This document shows, piece after piece, positions 16,455 to 25,658 of a stretch of 64,000 nt of DNA. The stretch lies in the NCBI GenBank assembly GCA_947453695.1, contig CANGHW010000019.1, forward strand, positions 1 through 64,000. Direction: 5' to 3'. A program made the translations under genes and the position numbers. The DNA is from Opitutia bacterium (lineage in GTDB: Bacteria > Verrucomicrobiota > Verrucomicrobiia > Opitutales > Opitutaceae). Every line of letters begins with the position of its first letter. The stretch's first letter is position 1. The notes beneath the pieces were generated by a model, which saw only the letters and a program-made list of their open reading frames with translations, made no database searches and had not been told where the DNA came from.

Positions 16455-17420
16455 ATGCCCGCCGTCTCGGTGCTCATGGTGTTTCACCGCGACACGCCTT
16501 TTTTGAGGCCTGCGATCGCGAGTGTCGTCGCGCAGACGTGGACGGATTGGGAGCTGGTGCTGGTGGACAATGGCACGGGCCTCGCGCCGGAGGCGTTGGG
16601 CGAGATCGGGCGTGATCCGCGGTTGCGGTGGGTGCGACTTCCGCGGAACGAAGGCATTGGCGCGGGCCACAACGCGGGCGTGGCCGCGGCGCGCGGGGAG
16701 TTTTTGGCGCTGTTGGACTATGACGACGTGATGACGCCAACACGGCTGGAGCGGCAGGTGGCGCGATTGCGGGCGGAGCCGGCGCTCGGGCTGGTGAGCG
16801 CGCGCGCGGAATCGATCGACGCGACGGGACGCGTGACCGGGCGCGAGTTCTCATTGGACGACGGCGAGGCGCAGCGGGCCTACACGCAATACGCGGCGCC
16901 GGTGGTGACCCCGGCGTTTGCGGGGCGGCGCGACGTGTTTGCCGCGCTGCCGTATCGGGCGGAATTTTCGTGGACGGCGGATTTCGATTTTCTCGCGCGG
17001 GCAGCGGAGCGGTGGCCGATGGCGGCCGTGCCGGAAGTGCTGCTGCAGTATCGGCATCACCCGGGGCAGACTACGCAAGTGAAGGCGGCGCAGATCGCCG
17101 CGGAACGGTGCGCGGTGCGCCTGTTCACGGCCCGGCGGCGGGCCGGGCGGGCAGAAGGTGGGCTGCCGTCGGTGGGGGCGAAGGCATCGAGCGGAGAGGT
17201 GCTGCGCACCTATGCTCGCGTCTGTCTGACGGAGCGGTTTCCGGTGCTGGCGGCGTATCACGCGCGCCGGAGCTTGGCCGAAGAGCGGACGCTGCGGTCA
17301 CTCGTGATGGCGGGACGGATTTACGCGGCGGTCAGGCGCGAGGCGGGGGCTGAAGCGACCTTGGTGCGGCGGATGTTTTTCAGCGGGCCGGTGCGGGCGC
17401 TGGGGCTGCGGCCATCATAA
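16455..17420 (+). CDS. Family 2 glycosyltransferase
   Basis: The protein has 321 residues from the ATG at 16455. It shows a GT-A fold: VSVLMVFHRDTPFLRPAIASVVAQTW, then VDNGTG, NEGIGAGHNAGVAAARGEFLALLDYDDV with a DxD-like DYDD, and the acceptor-side FSWTADFDFLARAAERW. It transfers a sugar from a nucleotide donor on the cytoplasmic face, and both donor and acceptor are unknown. The frame is open 87 codons further upstream, but that part overlaps the divergent ligase gene and looks non-coding. The 3' end overlaps the convergent flippase gene by 41 bp. Confidence 0.88.
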   Translation: MPAVSVLMVFHRDTPFLRPAIASVVAQTWTDWELVLVDNGTGLAPEALGEIGRDPRLRWVRLPRNEGIGAGHNAGVAAARGEFLALLDYDDVMTPTRLERQVARLRAEPALGLVSARAESIDATGRVTGREFSLDDGEAQRAYTQYAAPVVTPAFAGRRDVFAALPYRAEFSWTADFDFLARAAERWPMAAVPEVLLQYRHHPGQTTQVKAAQIAAERCAVRLFTARRRAGRAEGGLPSVGAKASSGEVLRTYARVCLTERFPVLAAYHARRSLAEERTLRSLVMAGRIYAAVRREAGAEATLVRRMFFSGPVRALGLRPS

Positions 17421-18657
17421 AGAAATAGCGGCGGGCCAGTGGGCGGTTGATGAGCCACGGGAGCAGCGGGGTGACCATGCACCAGGTTTCCCAGCAGGTG
17501 CGGTTGACCGCGGCCGCGGCGACGGAGCCGAGGAGGATGACTGCGGCGGCGGTGAGCTCGACGTAGCTGCAGGCGGCCTCACGACGACCAGCGAGGAGCA
17601 GCGAATGGTAAAACCAGCCGGTCACGAGGGCGAGCATCGCACAACCGGTGGGCAGCAGGTAGCCGAGCGCGGCTCGGTAGCTCTCGCCGATGATCGGTCC
17701 GACCAAGAACGGGGCGATGAAACGCAAGGCGAGCAAGGCGCCGATCGCGCAGGCACCGTGGGTGAACGCCGCGCGGTCGATGCGGCGGGCGAGGGCGTGT
17801 CGGTCGGCGTCGGAGGTGAGGGTGGCGGCGAAGAAGCCCGGCTGGAAATATTGCAGGAAGATGGTGCCGAGGATGGCGGGAACCAACGTCGCGAGGTTGG
17901 AGGCGAGGGTCACGTAGCCGGCTTTCTCCGCGCCGAAGAAGGCGGCGGTGACCCAGCGCTGGAGGCCGGACATGACCCAGCCGTTGAGCGAGAGCACCAC
18001 GAAGAGCGGGCCGGCGTAGGCGTTTTCGAGTGCGGGGGCGGTATTCGAATCGGAGGTGGAGCGCGCGGGGCGCAGGGCGAGTTGCCCGGCGACCGCGGCG
18101 GCCAAACCGTGAAGGGCAAGACCGGCAAACAACGACCACGAGGCTCCGTCGGTGAACCAATAGAGGCCGGCGGGGAGGAACGAGCGCGAGAGTGAGGCGG
18201 TGGCCGAGACGGCGAAATCACGCCAGTGGAGTTGGGCAGCCTGAAGTTCGGCTTGGGCGAGGGCCGACCACGACAGGAGTGCGGCGGTGGTGAAGAGAAG
18301 GGCGAAGTTGGCGGGCCAGTTCGCCAGACCGAAGCTCAGCGCAGCGGCGGCGGTGGCGCCGGCGAGCCAGGGGAGCAGCCGGAAAAACGCGGCGGTGCGC
18401 GTGCGGCGCAGGGCGGCCTGGTCGGTGGCACCGGCCCAGTGGCGCGTGATGAACTTGATGAGGCCGATGTGCACGACCCACATGCCGAGCGGAGCGAAGC
18501 TGAGAAAGACGCCGAGGCGTCCCATGTCCGCGGGCGGCAGGAGCGTGCTGGTGAGTTTCACGCCAGCGACGCCGCAGAGCAGGCCGAAGGCGTGGCTTGC
18601 GGCAATGGGGAGAAGCCGCGAATGGGGCAGGCGGGAGGCTTTTGACGGAGCGGTCAC
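17380..18657 (-). CDS. Oligosaccharide flippase (Wzx/MATE-like)
   Basis: Starting at the GTG at 18657 the protein has 425 residues and about twelve hydrophobic segments. It begins LPIAASHAFGLLCGVAGVKLTSTLLPPADMGRLGVF, the polysaccharide-flippase opening, and has GWVMSGLQRWVTAAFFGAEKAGYVTLASNLATLV in the middle. It would move lipid-linked glycans across the inner membrane. The GTG overlaps the stop of the GT9 gene (GTGA), so both are one unit. A longer frame to 18795 exists, but its extra residues are Arg/Pro-rich shadow sequence inside the GT9 gene. Confidence 0.82.
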   Translation of the reverse strand: MTAPSKASRLPHSRLLPIAASHAFGLLCGVAGVKLTSTLLPPADMGRLGVFLSFAPLGMWVVHIGLIKFITRHWAGATDQAALRRTRTAAFFRLLPWLAGATAAAALSFGLANWPANFALLFTTAALLSWSALAQAELQAAQLHWRDFAVSATASLSRSFLPAGLYWFTDGASWSLFAGLALHGLAAAVAGQLALRPARSTSDSNTAPALENAYAGPLFVVLSLNGWVMSGLQRWVTAAFFGAEKAGYVTLASNLATLVPAILGTIFLQYFQPGFFAATLTSDADRHALARRIDRAAFTHGACAIGALLALRFIAPFLVGPIIGESYRAALGYLLPTGCAMLALVTGWFYHSLLLAGRREAACSYVELTAAAVILLGSVAAAAVNRTCWETWCMVTPLLPWLINRPLARRYFFMMAAAPAPAPAR

Positions 18658-19739
18658 AGAGGGGGAAGGGCGGCGGCAAGGGCGAGCGGATCGAGGCCGG
18701 TCAGGCAGGCGACCGTGGGTTGCGTGCAGTGCCAACCGCAGGAATAGCAGGCCGTGCGGTGCTGCGCGATGACCTGGCGGGTCGACCGGCGCCACGGTGA
18801 GCAGAGGCCAAAGAGGCCGCCGCCGACGGCGACGACCGCGCGTTTGTCGAGGGCGGTGGCGAAGTGGCCGGGGGCGCTCTCGGTGGCGAGCACGGCGCCG
18901 GCGGCGGCGAGACGCGCGGCGAAGGCGGGAAACGAATCGTGGACGGCAATGTTGACCAAGCCGGAGACGGCGGCGCGCAGGCGGGCCGCGAGGGCGTTTA
19001 GTTCGGCTTCGGCCGACGGAGGCCCCGAAAAGGTGATGGGGGCGATGCTGCGCGTGCGCCAGCGGATGAGCGCGGGGAGGAGGACGGAATCAGGGAGGCG
19101 ACGGAGGGCGTCGGTGGAGACGGGGCAAACGACGAGCTCAGGGCCGTCGTGGCTCGAGAGTTGGGTGAAGTGGGGAGTGATTTCGTCGGCAGAAACGGGC
19201 CGACCGAGGGCGGCTTGGGTGAGCTGGTGGTGGGCGGTGAGTTCGAGGCAGGAGTCGGCGGCGTGGGCGGTGGGATACGTGGAGCGATCCAACTGATGGA
19301 TCTGCGGCGTGCGGAGCCAAGAGAGGGCGACCTGTTTATAGAGATCGCGATGATGGCTGAGGCAGACGACGCGTTCGCAGGCGAGGCCACGGAAGAGGGG
19401 ACGTTCGCGTCGCCAGAGCGGGAGTAGGTCGTGCAAGACCCCCGGCGCGCTATCGGTCAGGACGAGGCGCGGGGTGTGGGGAAACTCCAGCGCGGCGAGG
19501 GGCGCGGCGGAGCGCGAGACGACGAGCAGGCAGGAGTCTGCGCCCCAAGTGGCCAGCATGGTGCGCACGGCGGACAGGGTGAGCACAAAGTCGCCGAGGC
19601 GGTCCAACTGGAAGATCGCGGCGCGGAAAGGGCGGGTCGGGCCGCCGCGCGGTGGTCCGCCGAGGAGTTGGCCGATACGCTCCCGCAGCGGCGCCGGCAG
19701 GCGGGTGCGCGGCGGACGGAGGAGCGGTGAGCTGAACAT
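18654..19739 (-). CDS. Family 9 glycosyltransferase (heptosyltransferase-like)
   Basis: The ATG at 19739 gives 361 residues. FRAAIFQLDRLGDFVLTLSAVRTM is the GT9 opening (Q-x-D-R-L-G-D). The C-terminal half has LAAAGAVLATESAPGHFATAL, the GT9 donor-site segment, and VAVGGGLFGLCSPW. The Cys-rich end (TACYSCGWHC, PTVACL) is common in GT9 proteins. Such enzymes add heptose or other sugars to lipopolysaccharide core or related glycans. The frame is open upstream to 20258, but that region is antisense to the next glycosyltransferase and not credible. It is divergent from the GT4 genes across a 159-bp gap. Confidence 0.85.
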   Translation of the reverse strand: MFSSPLLRPPRTRLPAPLRERIGQLLGGPPRGGPTRPFRAAIFQLDRLGDFVLTLSAVRTMLATWGADSCLLVVSRSAAPLAALEFPHTPRLVLTDSAPGVLHDLLPLWRRERPLFRGLACERVVCLSHHRDLYKQVALSWLRTPQIHQLDRSTYPTAHAADSCLELTAHHQLTQAALGRPVSADEITPHFTQLSSHDGPELVVCPVSTDALRRLPDSVLLPALIRWRTRSIAPITFSGPPSAEAELNALAARLRAAVSGLVNIAVHDSFPAFAARLAAAGAVLATESAPGHFATALDKRAVVAVGGGLFGLCSPWRRSTRQVIAQHRTACYSCGWHCTQPTVACLTGLDPLALAAALPPL

Positions 19740-19898
19740 GGTGACACGTGGGCAGGAAACGCGGGCCGATGCACTTTTTTTTCGGCGGGTGGCGCGGAAC
19801 GGAAAGGGGAGCGGTGCGTTGACCGCCGCTACAGGGAGCGGAGGGTTTTCGCGGGGCTTGCGGGCGGCAGGGGAAGTCCGTGCGATGGAGCATCGACC

Positions 19899-20993
19899 AT
19901 GGCGAATGATCCGCGATTCACGGTGCTCCACTACCTCGGCTGCGACGAGGATCGAGGGGGCATCGCGGCGGTGGTCCGAGCCTTGGCGACAGCGAATCGG
20001 TTCGACTGCGTGCTCGGCGTGAATGCAGGCGCGCAACAACGGCGGACGCCGGTGTTGGTGCAGCGGGAGTTTCCGCGGGTGGCGGGCGAGTCGCTCGGGC
20101 TCACGACGCTGTGGCGCACGCGAAGCGTGGCGCGGGAGGTGCGCGCGTGGCTGGCGGGCGGTCCAGAGCGGATTTTTCACGGACACTCGCGGGCGGGGTT
20201 GGCGGTGGCGGTGTGGTTGGCGGCGATGGGTGAGCGTCGCGTGGTGGTGAGCGTGCACTGCTATGGGCGGCGGAAATGGTTTTATCGGTGGGCGGCGCGG
20301 CAGTTGGGGGAGCGGATGTTTTGGCTCACCCCGGCGATGAAAGCCTATTATGGAGTGGGTGACGCGGGGTCTTGGAGGCAGTGCGTGCCCTCGTGTGCCA
20401 TTCCCCGGGTGCGGGAGTCGCGCCTCGCGGGCGCGACGGGCGTGCTGCGGCTGGGAGGCATCGGTGCGCTCGTGCGTTGGAAGGGGTGGGGGGTGGTGCT
20501 GGAGGCGTTGGAAAAACTACCGGAAGCGGTCCGGGCGCAGGTGCGATTTTCACACATCGGAAGTGCAGAAGAGGCGAAGGCGTCGCAGGCGTTTGCGGAG
20601 GAGTTGCGAACCCGAACGGCGGCGCGGGGGTGGGAGAAGATCGTGACGTGGCGCGGCGAGGAGCCGAACTCGGCGGCACTGTTGCGGGAAACCGACGTGT
20701 TGGTGATTCCGTCGGTGAACGAACCGTTTTCGGTGGCCATGCTGGAGGCACTGGCGGCGGGAGTGCCGGTGCTGGCGGCGGACTCGGGCGGGCCCCGCGA
20801 TGTGCTGACGGTGGGCGAAGACGGCTGGTTGTTTCGCACGGGCGAGGCGCAGGATTTGGCGCGGGCAATCACGATGCTCGTGGAAACCGATGCGCGGGAT
20901 CGGGTGAGGTTCTCAGCGGGGAAGTTGGAACGATTTTCGGCGGCGGCGGTGGCCGAGCAGTGGCGGGAGATTTACGCGCGGCTCGGGCCTTAG
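19899..20993 (+). CDS. Family 4 glycosyltransferase
   Basis: This 364-residue GT-B protein opens with FTVLHYLGCDEDRGGIAAVV, the nucleotide-sugar transferase start with a Gly-rich turn. The C-terminal donor-binding domain has LRLGGIGALVRWKGWGVVLEAL, then IPSVNEPFSVAMLEALAAGVPVLAADSGGPRD, the E-x7-E type motif of GT4. It acts in the cytoplasm on a lipid-linked or polysaccharide acceptor, and its specificity is unknown. It is followed with no gap by a second GT4 gene and then the exosortase, so the three form an operon. Confidence 0.88.
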   Translation: MANDPRFTVLHYLGCDEDRGGIAAVVRALATANRFDCVLGVNAGAQQRRTPVLVQREFPRVAGESLGLTTLWRTRSVAREVRAWLAGGPERIFHGHSRAGLAVAVWLAAMGERRVVVSVHCYGRRKWFYRWAARQLGERMFWLTPAMKAYYGVGDAGSWRQCVPSCAIPRVRESRLAGATGVLRLGGIGALVRWKGWGVVLEALEKLPEAVRAQVRFSHIGSAEEAKASQAFAEELRTRTAARGWEKIVTWRGEEPNSAALLRETDVLVIPSVNEPFSVAMLEALAAGVPVLAADSGGPRDVLTVGEDGWLFRTGEAQDLARAITMLVETDARDRVRFSAGKLERFSAAAVAEQWREIYARLGP

Positions 20994-22214
20994 GTGGAGC
21001 GGCGGTTTTTGCTTCGCCGCGGGCGGCGGGCGGCGCTCAAATCTCGGGGCTTGCGACTCGCGCTCTCCATTCTCTGTGAAAATCCGCACCGACGCACGGG
21101 GCTTACGACCTTGTTTCACGAGTTCGTGGCGCAGGCGCTGCGGCAATTTCCGGAGGTGTCGTGGGTGGTGTTTGCCGGGCCCGAGCAGGCGTGGACGGTG
21201 GTGGACCCACGCGTCGAAGTCGTGCGGGATTTTCCGGCCAACGATCGTCGACCGGCGCGACTGTGGGCCGATCACGTTCGGGTGGGGCCGGCGGCGCGGG
21301 CGCGCGGAGCGGCGGCGCTGTTGACGGTGGGCTTCATGCCGTTGCGCACGGGTGGGCTCCCCGTGGTGATGCATGTGTTTTCCGTGCACCACTTGCGCAC
21401 GGGAGCGCGCGGCGGGCCGGGGGCGTGGTATCGACGCTGGGCGGTGGCGCGTGGGTTGCGGCAGGCGGCGCTGGTGATCGCCAATTCGCGGTGGACGGCG
21501 GAGCAGTTGGGTGCCGGAGGTGGCCGGACGGCGGGCGGAGCCGGCGGAAAAAAGCGCGCGCCGGGGCGGGTGCTGGTGAGCTACGAAGGGGTGGACCACG
21601 GGCGGTTTCACGCGGATCTGACAGCCGAAGATGAAGCGGTGCGCGCACGGGAAGGGTGGCCGCGTGAATACCTGCTCTGGGCGTCGAATTTCTACGACTA
21701 CAAGCGGGCGGAGTTGGCGATCGCCGCGTATGCGCGGTTGGCGCCGGAGTGGCGGAAGCGCTTTCCGCTGGTGATGGCCGGCGGGGATTGGGCGGGAGGA
21801 CGGGCGCGGGCCGAGCAGGCGGCGCGAGAGGGCGGAGTCGAACGAGACGTGCGATTTCTCGGGTGGGTGGATGATGCAGTGCTGCCGGCGTTGAACCGCG
21901 GGGCGCGAGCGCTGGTGCTGGCGACGCGGGAGGAAACGTTTGGCCGGAGCGTGGCGGAGGCGATGGCGTGCGGGTGTCCGTGTGTGGTGCAGGATCTGCC
22001 GGTGTTGCGCGAGGTGACGGCGGGTGCGGCGCTGCTGGTGGACTTTGCGGACACGGCGGCGGCCGGGGCGGCGTTGGCGAAGATTTGTCGCGAGGACGAG
22101 ACAGTGGCGCGCTTGCGGGTGGCGGGAGTGCGGCGGGCGCAGGCCTTTAGCTTTGAGCAACTGGCCCGCGAACGGGTCGCGGCAATCGTCAGTATTCTAG
22201 GTGCAAAGCGGTGA
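20994..22214 (+). CDS. Family 4 glycosyltransferase
   Basis: The 406-residue protein starts with the GTG directly after the stop of the previous gene. After a basic start it has LSILCENPHRRTGLTTLFHEFV. The donor domain shows LLWASNFYDYKRAELAIAAY, RDVRFLGWVDDAVLPALNRGARALVLATREETFGRSVAEAMACGCPCVV, a clear GT4 pattern with E-x7-E. The first GT4 and this one differ enough to use different donors or acceptors. The stop overlaps the exosortase start (GTGA). Confidence 0.88.
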   Translation: MERRFLLRRGRRAALKSRGLRLALSILCENPHRRTGLTTLFHEFVAQALRQFPEVSWVVFAGPEQAWTVVDPRVEVVRDFPANDRRPARLWADHVRVGPAARARGAAALLTVGFMPLRTGGLPVVMHVFSVHHLRTGARGGPGAWYRRWAVARGLRQAALVIANSRWTAEQLGAGGGRTAGGAGGKKRAPGRVLVSYEGVDHGRFHADLTAEDEAVRAREGWPREYLLWASNFYDYKRAELAIAAYARLAPEWRKRFPLVMAGGDWAGGRARAEQAAREGGVERDVRFLGWVDDAVLPALNRGARALVLATREETFGRSVAEAMACGCPCVVQDLPVLREVTAGAALLVDFADTAAAGAALAKICREDETVARLRVAGVRRAQAFSFEQLARERVAAIVSILGAKR

Positions 22215-23881
22215 AGACAACGTGGGCCAGATCTTCAGGGGGGCCGGCGCTGGCGCTTGCCGTTGTGGGCGCGGGGGTGTGGCACTTTTTCGGCAATGCG
22301 ACGCGCGGCTACATCGATTCCGCGTCGGTTTTTTGGTGGTGGGGCTACCAGTGGTTTGATCCGCGGTCAGAGGCGGAGCATGGATTGCTCATTCTGGGAC
22401 TAAGTGGGTGGTTGCTGGGGAGGAACGCGCGCGGAAGGACCAATCGCCAAGGACCAAGGCCCAAGGACCAACGAACGGAGGACGTGAGCTCGCTGTGGCC
22501 GGTGGGATTGGCATTGGGGTTTGGGCTGGCGCTGCATGCGCTCGGGTTTGCGGCGCAGCAGACACGGGTGTCGGTGGTGGCGCTACTGGTGTTTGCGTGG
22601 GGAGTGGTGCGGCTCGGAGGCGGTCGGCGCTGGGGCACGGCGGCGGCGTTCCCGCTGGGATTTCTGGTGTTTGCGATTCCCGTGGGGGGAATCGACGAGA
22701 TCGGGCTGCCCCTGCGGCTGCGCGTGGTGGAGGCGGGCGAGGTGTTGGCGAAGGCCATGGGGATCGCGGTGGTGCGCAACGGAACGCAACTCGTCGCGCC
22801 GGACGGGCGGTTCAACTACGACGTGGCGGCGCCGTGCTCGGGGGTAAACTCGCTGGTGGCGCTGGTGGCGTTGTCGGCGCTGGTGGGTTATTTGAATTTC
22901 CGCGGGTGGGCGCGACGTGCGCTAGTGTTGGTGCCCTGTCTGCCGCTGGTCTACGCGGGCAATGTTGCACGGATCACGTCGATTGTCGCGGCTGCGCAGT
23001 GGGGCGGGACCAAGGCCGGTGAATGGGCCCACGCGGTGATGGGTTATGGAGTGTTTGTGATTGTGTTGGGTGGCGTGTGGGCCGCGGCGGCGGCGGTGCG
23101 GCGGTGGTGGCCGGAGCCGGATGAGGCGGCGAGTGAGGCGCGTGAGGTTGATCCAGCGGACGCCTCGGAGAGGCGTCCCTACCTCACGGCGACGGTGATT
23201 ATTGCGCTCGCGGTGGGGGAGATGTTTTTTCTGAGTGCGCTGGCGGCGCGGCCGGCGCAGGGAGAAGCCGGGGTCGCGCTCGCGGCCGACGGACTGAATC
23301 CGGTGGAACTGCCGGCCTTTCTCGGCACGGAGTGGATTGGGCGTCGGGCCGAGGTTACGACGGTGGAGCGGGACCTGTTGCCGGCCGATACGGGGTTTGC
23401 GCGGAAGAGCTACGTAGCGGTGGCGAATCCCACCCAGCAGGTATTTCTCTCGGTGGTCTTGAGCGGGCGGGACCGGTCGTCGATCCATCGCCCCGAGCTG
23501 TGTTTGGTGGGGCAAGGCTGGACGATCGAGAGCGGGCAAGAGCGGCGGTTTTCACTGCCGACGGCCGACGGCGGGCGGGCGGAGTTTCCGGTGACGTTGC
23601 TGCGCGTGCGGCGTGAAATCACCTCGCCGCGGGGGCCGGTGGTGGTGCCTCAACTGGTGGCGTATTGGTTTGTCGGCGCGGACACAGTGGTGGCGACGCA
23701 TGGGCGCCGCATAGCGCGCGACGCGTGGAATCGCGTGGCCCACGGTCGGGCCGATCGCTGGGCTTACATATTGGCTCAGACGGATGCCGTCGACGGGGAG
23801 GAAGCGGCATTGGCACGAATGAAGGGGGTCCTGGATGTTGCCCTGCCAGGGGTGCAGCGGATGGTGGGAGTCCGACCCTAG
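22211..23881 (+). CDS. Exosortase fused to an EpsI-like domain
   Basis: The 556-residue protein has an N-terminal exosortase domain of about eight membrane segments with the catalytic triad visible: Cys209 in AAPCSGVNSL, Arg254 in GNVARI and His274 in WAHAVMGYG. Residues about 340-550 match the EpsI domain often fused or adjacent (LPAFLGTEWIGRR, SSIHRPELCLVGQGWTI). Exosortases cleave PEP-CTERM-type sorting signals during export linked to exopolysaccharide. The three upstream glycosyltransferases fit that setting, but no PEP-CTERM substrate gene is visible here. Residues about 75-91 (RTNRQGPRPKDQRTED) come from three 14-bp AAGGACCAA units at 22435-22476, inserted between the first two membrane segments. 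The start GTG overlaps the previous stop. Confidence 0.87.
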   Translation: MKTTWARSSGGPALALAVVGAGVWHFFGNATRGYIDSASVFWWWGYQWFDPRSEAEHGLLILGLSGWLLGRNARGRTNRQGPRPKDQRTEDVSSLWPVGLALGFGLALHALGFAAQQTRVSVVALLVFAWGVVRLGGGRRWGTAAAFPLGFLVFAIPVGGIDEIGLPLRLRVVEAGEVLAKAMGIAVVRNGTQLVAPDGRFNYDVAAPCSGVNSLVALVALSALVGYLNFRGWARRALVLVPCLPLVYAGNVARITSIVAAAQWGGTKAGEWAHAVMGYGVFVIVLGGVWAAAAAVRRWWPEPDEAASEAREVDPADASERRPYLTATVIIALAVGEMFFLSALAARPAQGEAGVALAADGLNPVELPAFLGTEWIGRRAEVTTVERDLLPADTGFARKSYVAVANPTQQVFLSVVLSGRDRSSIHRPELCLVGQGWTIESGQERRFSLPTADGGRAEFPVTLLRVRREITSPRGPVVVPQLVAYWFVGADTVVATHGRRIARDAWNRVAHGRADRWAYILAQTDAVDGEEAALARMKGVLDVALPGVQRMVGVRP

Positions 23882-23927
23882 GGTGTTTCCCGCGTTGGGG
23901 TCGCCTCGCCGGAAGAAGGCTTGAGCT

Positions 23928-25538
23928 TTGAAGGTCCCCTCCTACGTTGCCCGTCCCTTGACGTCAGTGAGCGCAGCCGACTTCGCGTTTCTGATCGCCG
24001 AAAGCGACGCATTTGATTGGTCGATTCCGGCGGCCTTGGTCGTCGGCGGAGGTATCGGTTTTTGGGTGGTTTGGCGGCTCACCCGGCACACGCGCCGGGC
24101 GGCGCACGAACAGGCAGCCGAATTGATCGAGGTGGCGCGGCGCGAAGCGGCCGTGGCCGCCGAGGAACTCAAGCAGAAAGCCGAGTCGGAAATTCAGGAA
24201 AAGCGGGCGGAGCTAAACCGCGAATTCGACCGCCGCGAGATTGAGAGCGACGTGCGGTTGCGCGAGATCCGGGCCCACGAGGAATCGCTGGCGTTGCTCG
24301 ACTACCAATTGGAACAGCGGCAGGAGCGCCTGAACCGCGAGAGCGCCGCGGTGAAACAGGCGCGCGACGCGATTCGGGCCCTCTCCAAGAGTGTGCGCAA
24401 GCGCCTCGAAGGCGTCTCGCAGATGGATGCCGACGAGATCAAGAAGCAGCTTCGCGAGGAGGTCCTCTTGGAGTGCGGCGATGAACTCCGGGCGTTGCGT
24501 CGGGCGACACTCGAGAAATCGGAGCAGGAACTGCAAAACGACGCGCGCCGTATTCTCGTCGCCGCGATGCAGCGGATCTCGAGCAAGCCCAACAACGATC
24601 TCACCGCGACCATTGTGCAGCTGCCGACCGAGGACATGAAGGGCCGTATTATCGGCCGTGAGGGGCGCAATATTAAGTCCTTCGAGGCCGCGACCGGCGT
24701 GACTCTGCTGATCGATGAATCGCCGCAGATGGTGCTCATCTCCTCGTTTGATCCCGTGCGCCGCGAAGTGGCCCGCTCGGCGCTGGATGCGTTGGTGAAA
24801 GACGGCCGCATTCATCCGGCCTCGATCGAGGAATTCGTGAAGCGGGCCGCGGAAGAGGTCGAACTCGTGACCACCCAGGCCGGTGAGGAGGCCGTCGCGA
24901 AGCTCAACATCAACGGTCTGCACCCCGAGATCATCAAGCTGCTCGGCCGCCTCAAATACCGCTTCTCTTACAACCAAAACGCCCTCGATCACTCGGTGGA
25001 GACGGCGTTTCTCGCCTCGCTGATCGCGAGTGAGGTCGGCCTCGATCCGAATGTAGCGAAGCGCGCCGGACTCCTTCACGACGTGGGCAAGGCCGTTTCG
25101 GGCGAACTCGAGGGCAGCCACGCCATGATCGGCGCCGAGTTTATCAAGCGCTTTGGCGAGACCCCCATTGTGGTGAATGCGGTGGCGGCGCACCACGAAG
25201 AGGTAAAGCCCGAGACCGTTTACGCCGGACTGGTGATCCTCGCCGACACGATTTCCGCCGTGCGCCCGGGGGCGCGCGCCGAGTCGATGACGAGCTATAT
25301 CCAGCGCCTCGGTCGCCTGGAGAAACTCGCGCTCTCGCTCGAAGGCGTGCAGCAGGCGTTTGCCATTCAGGCTGGCCGTGAGATCCGCGTGGTTGTGTCC
25401 CCGAGTGAGGTTACCGACGACCGCGCCCGCGAGATCGCGAAGGAGCTTCGCGGCCGCATCGAGGCCGAGCTGCAGTATCCCAGCACCATCAAGATCACCG
25501 TCATTCGCGAATCGCGGTTTACTGAGACGGCGACCTAA
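23928..25538 (+). CDS. rny: Ribonuclease Y
   Basis: The 536-residue protein has one N-terminal membrane segment (IPAALVVGGGIGFWVVWRL), a long charged coiled coil (about residues 60-200), a KH domain (EDMKGRIIGREGRNIKSFE) and an HD domain with catalytic HD in RAGLLHDVGKAV and AAHHEEV. The end is EIAKELRGRIEAELQYPSTIKITVIRE, typical of the family. RNase Y starts mRNA decay at the inner membrane in bacteria that lack a full RNase E. Here an RNase G/E is encoded 10 kb away, so both pathways coexist. The start is a TTG at 23928. A later start is possible, but the membrane helix lies after it. Confidence 0.93.
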   Translation: MKVPSYVARPLTSVSAADFAFLIAESDAFDWSIPAALVVGGGIGFWVVWRLTRHTRRAAHEQAAELIEVARREAAVAAEELKQKAESEIQEKRAELNREFDRREIESDVRLREIRAHEESLALLDYQLEQRQERLNRESAAVKQARDAIRALSKSVRKRLEGVSQMDADEIKKQLREEVLLECGDELRALRRATLEKSEQELQNDARRILVAAMQRISSKPNNDLTATIVQLPTEDMKGRIIGREGRNIKSFEAATGVTLLIDESPQMVLISSFDPVRREVARSALDALVKDGRIHPASIEEFVKRAAEEVELVTTQAGEEAVAKLNINGLHPEIIKLLGRLKYRFSYNQNALDHSVETAFLASLIASEVGLDPNVAKRAGLLHDVGKAVSGELEGSHAMIGAEFIKRFGETPIVVNAVAAHHEEVKPETVYAGLVILADTISAVRPGARAESMTSYIQRLGRLEKLALSLEGVQQAFAIQAGREIRVVVSPSEVTDDRAREIAKELRGRIEAELQYPSTIKITVIRESRFTETAT

Positions 25539-25561
25539 CGCGGAAGTAGCGGGAGCGGGTC

Positions 25562-25585
25562 GGGCGTAACATGCGGGTTACGCTC
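25562..25585. terminator. Hairpin between rny and queF, possible terminator
   Basis: GCGTAAC at 25564-25570 pairs perfectly with GTTACGC at 25577-25583 across a 6-nt loop, with two further pairs at the base (one G-T). It lies about 25 bp after the rny stop. There is no T run, so termination is only a suggestion. Confidence 0.4.
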
Positions 25586-25658
25586 GATGACTCGCCCCGG
25601 CGACCCCACTAGGTTTGTCCTCGCTACCTGTTATTCGCTACCCACTACTTTCTGCATC

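Noticed and set aside
18658-18795. N-terminal extension of the flippase
   Set aside because: The extra residues are Arg/Pro-rich and lie in the GT9 gene. The GTG at 18657 overlaps the GT9 stop and starts the family's known first helix.
25539-25658. preQ1 riboswitch before queF
   Set aside because: The region has one simple hairpin but I could not see the short pseudoknot-forming tail or the A-rich loop of preQ1 riboswitches.
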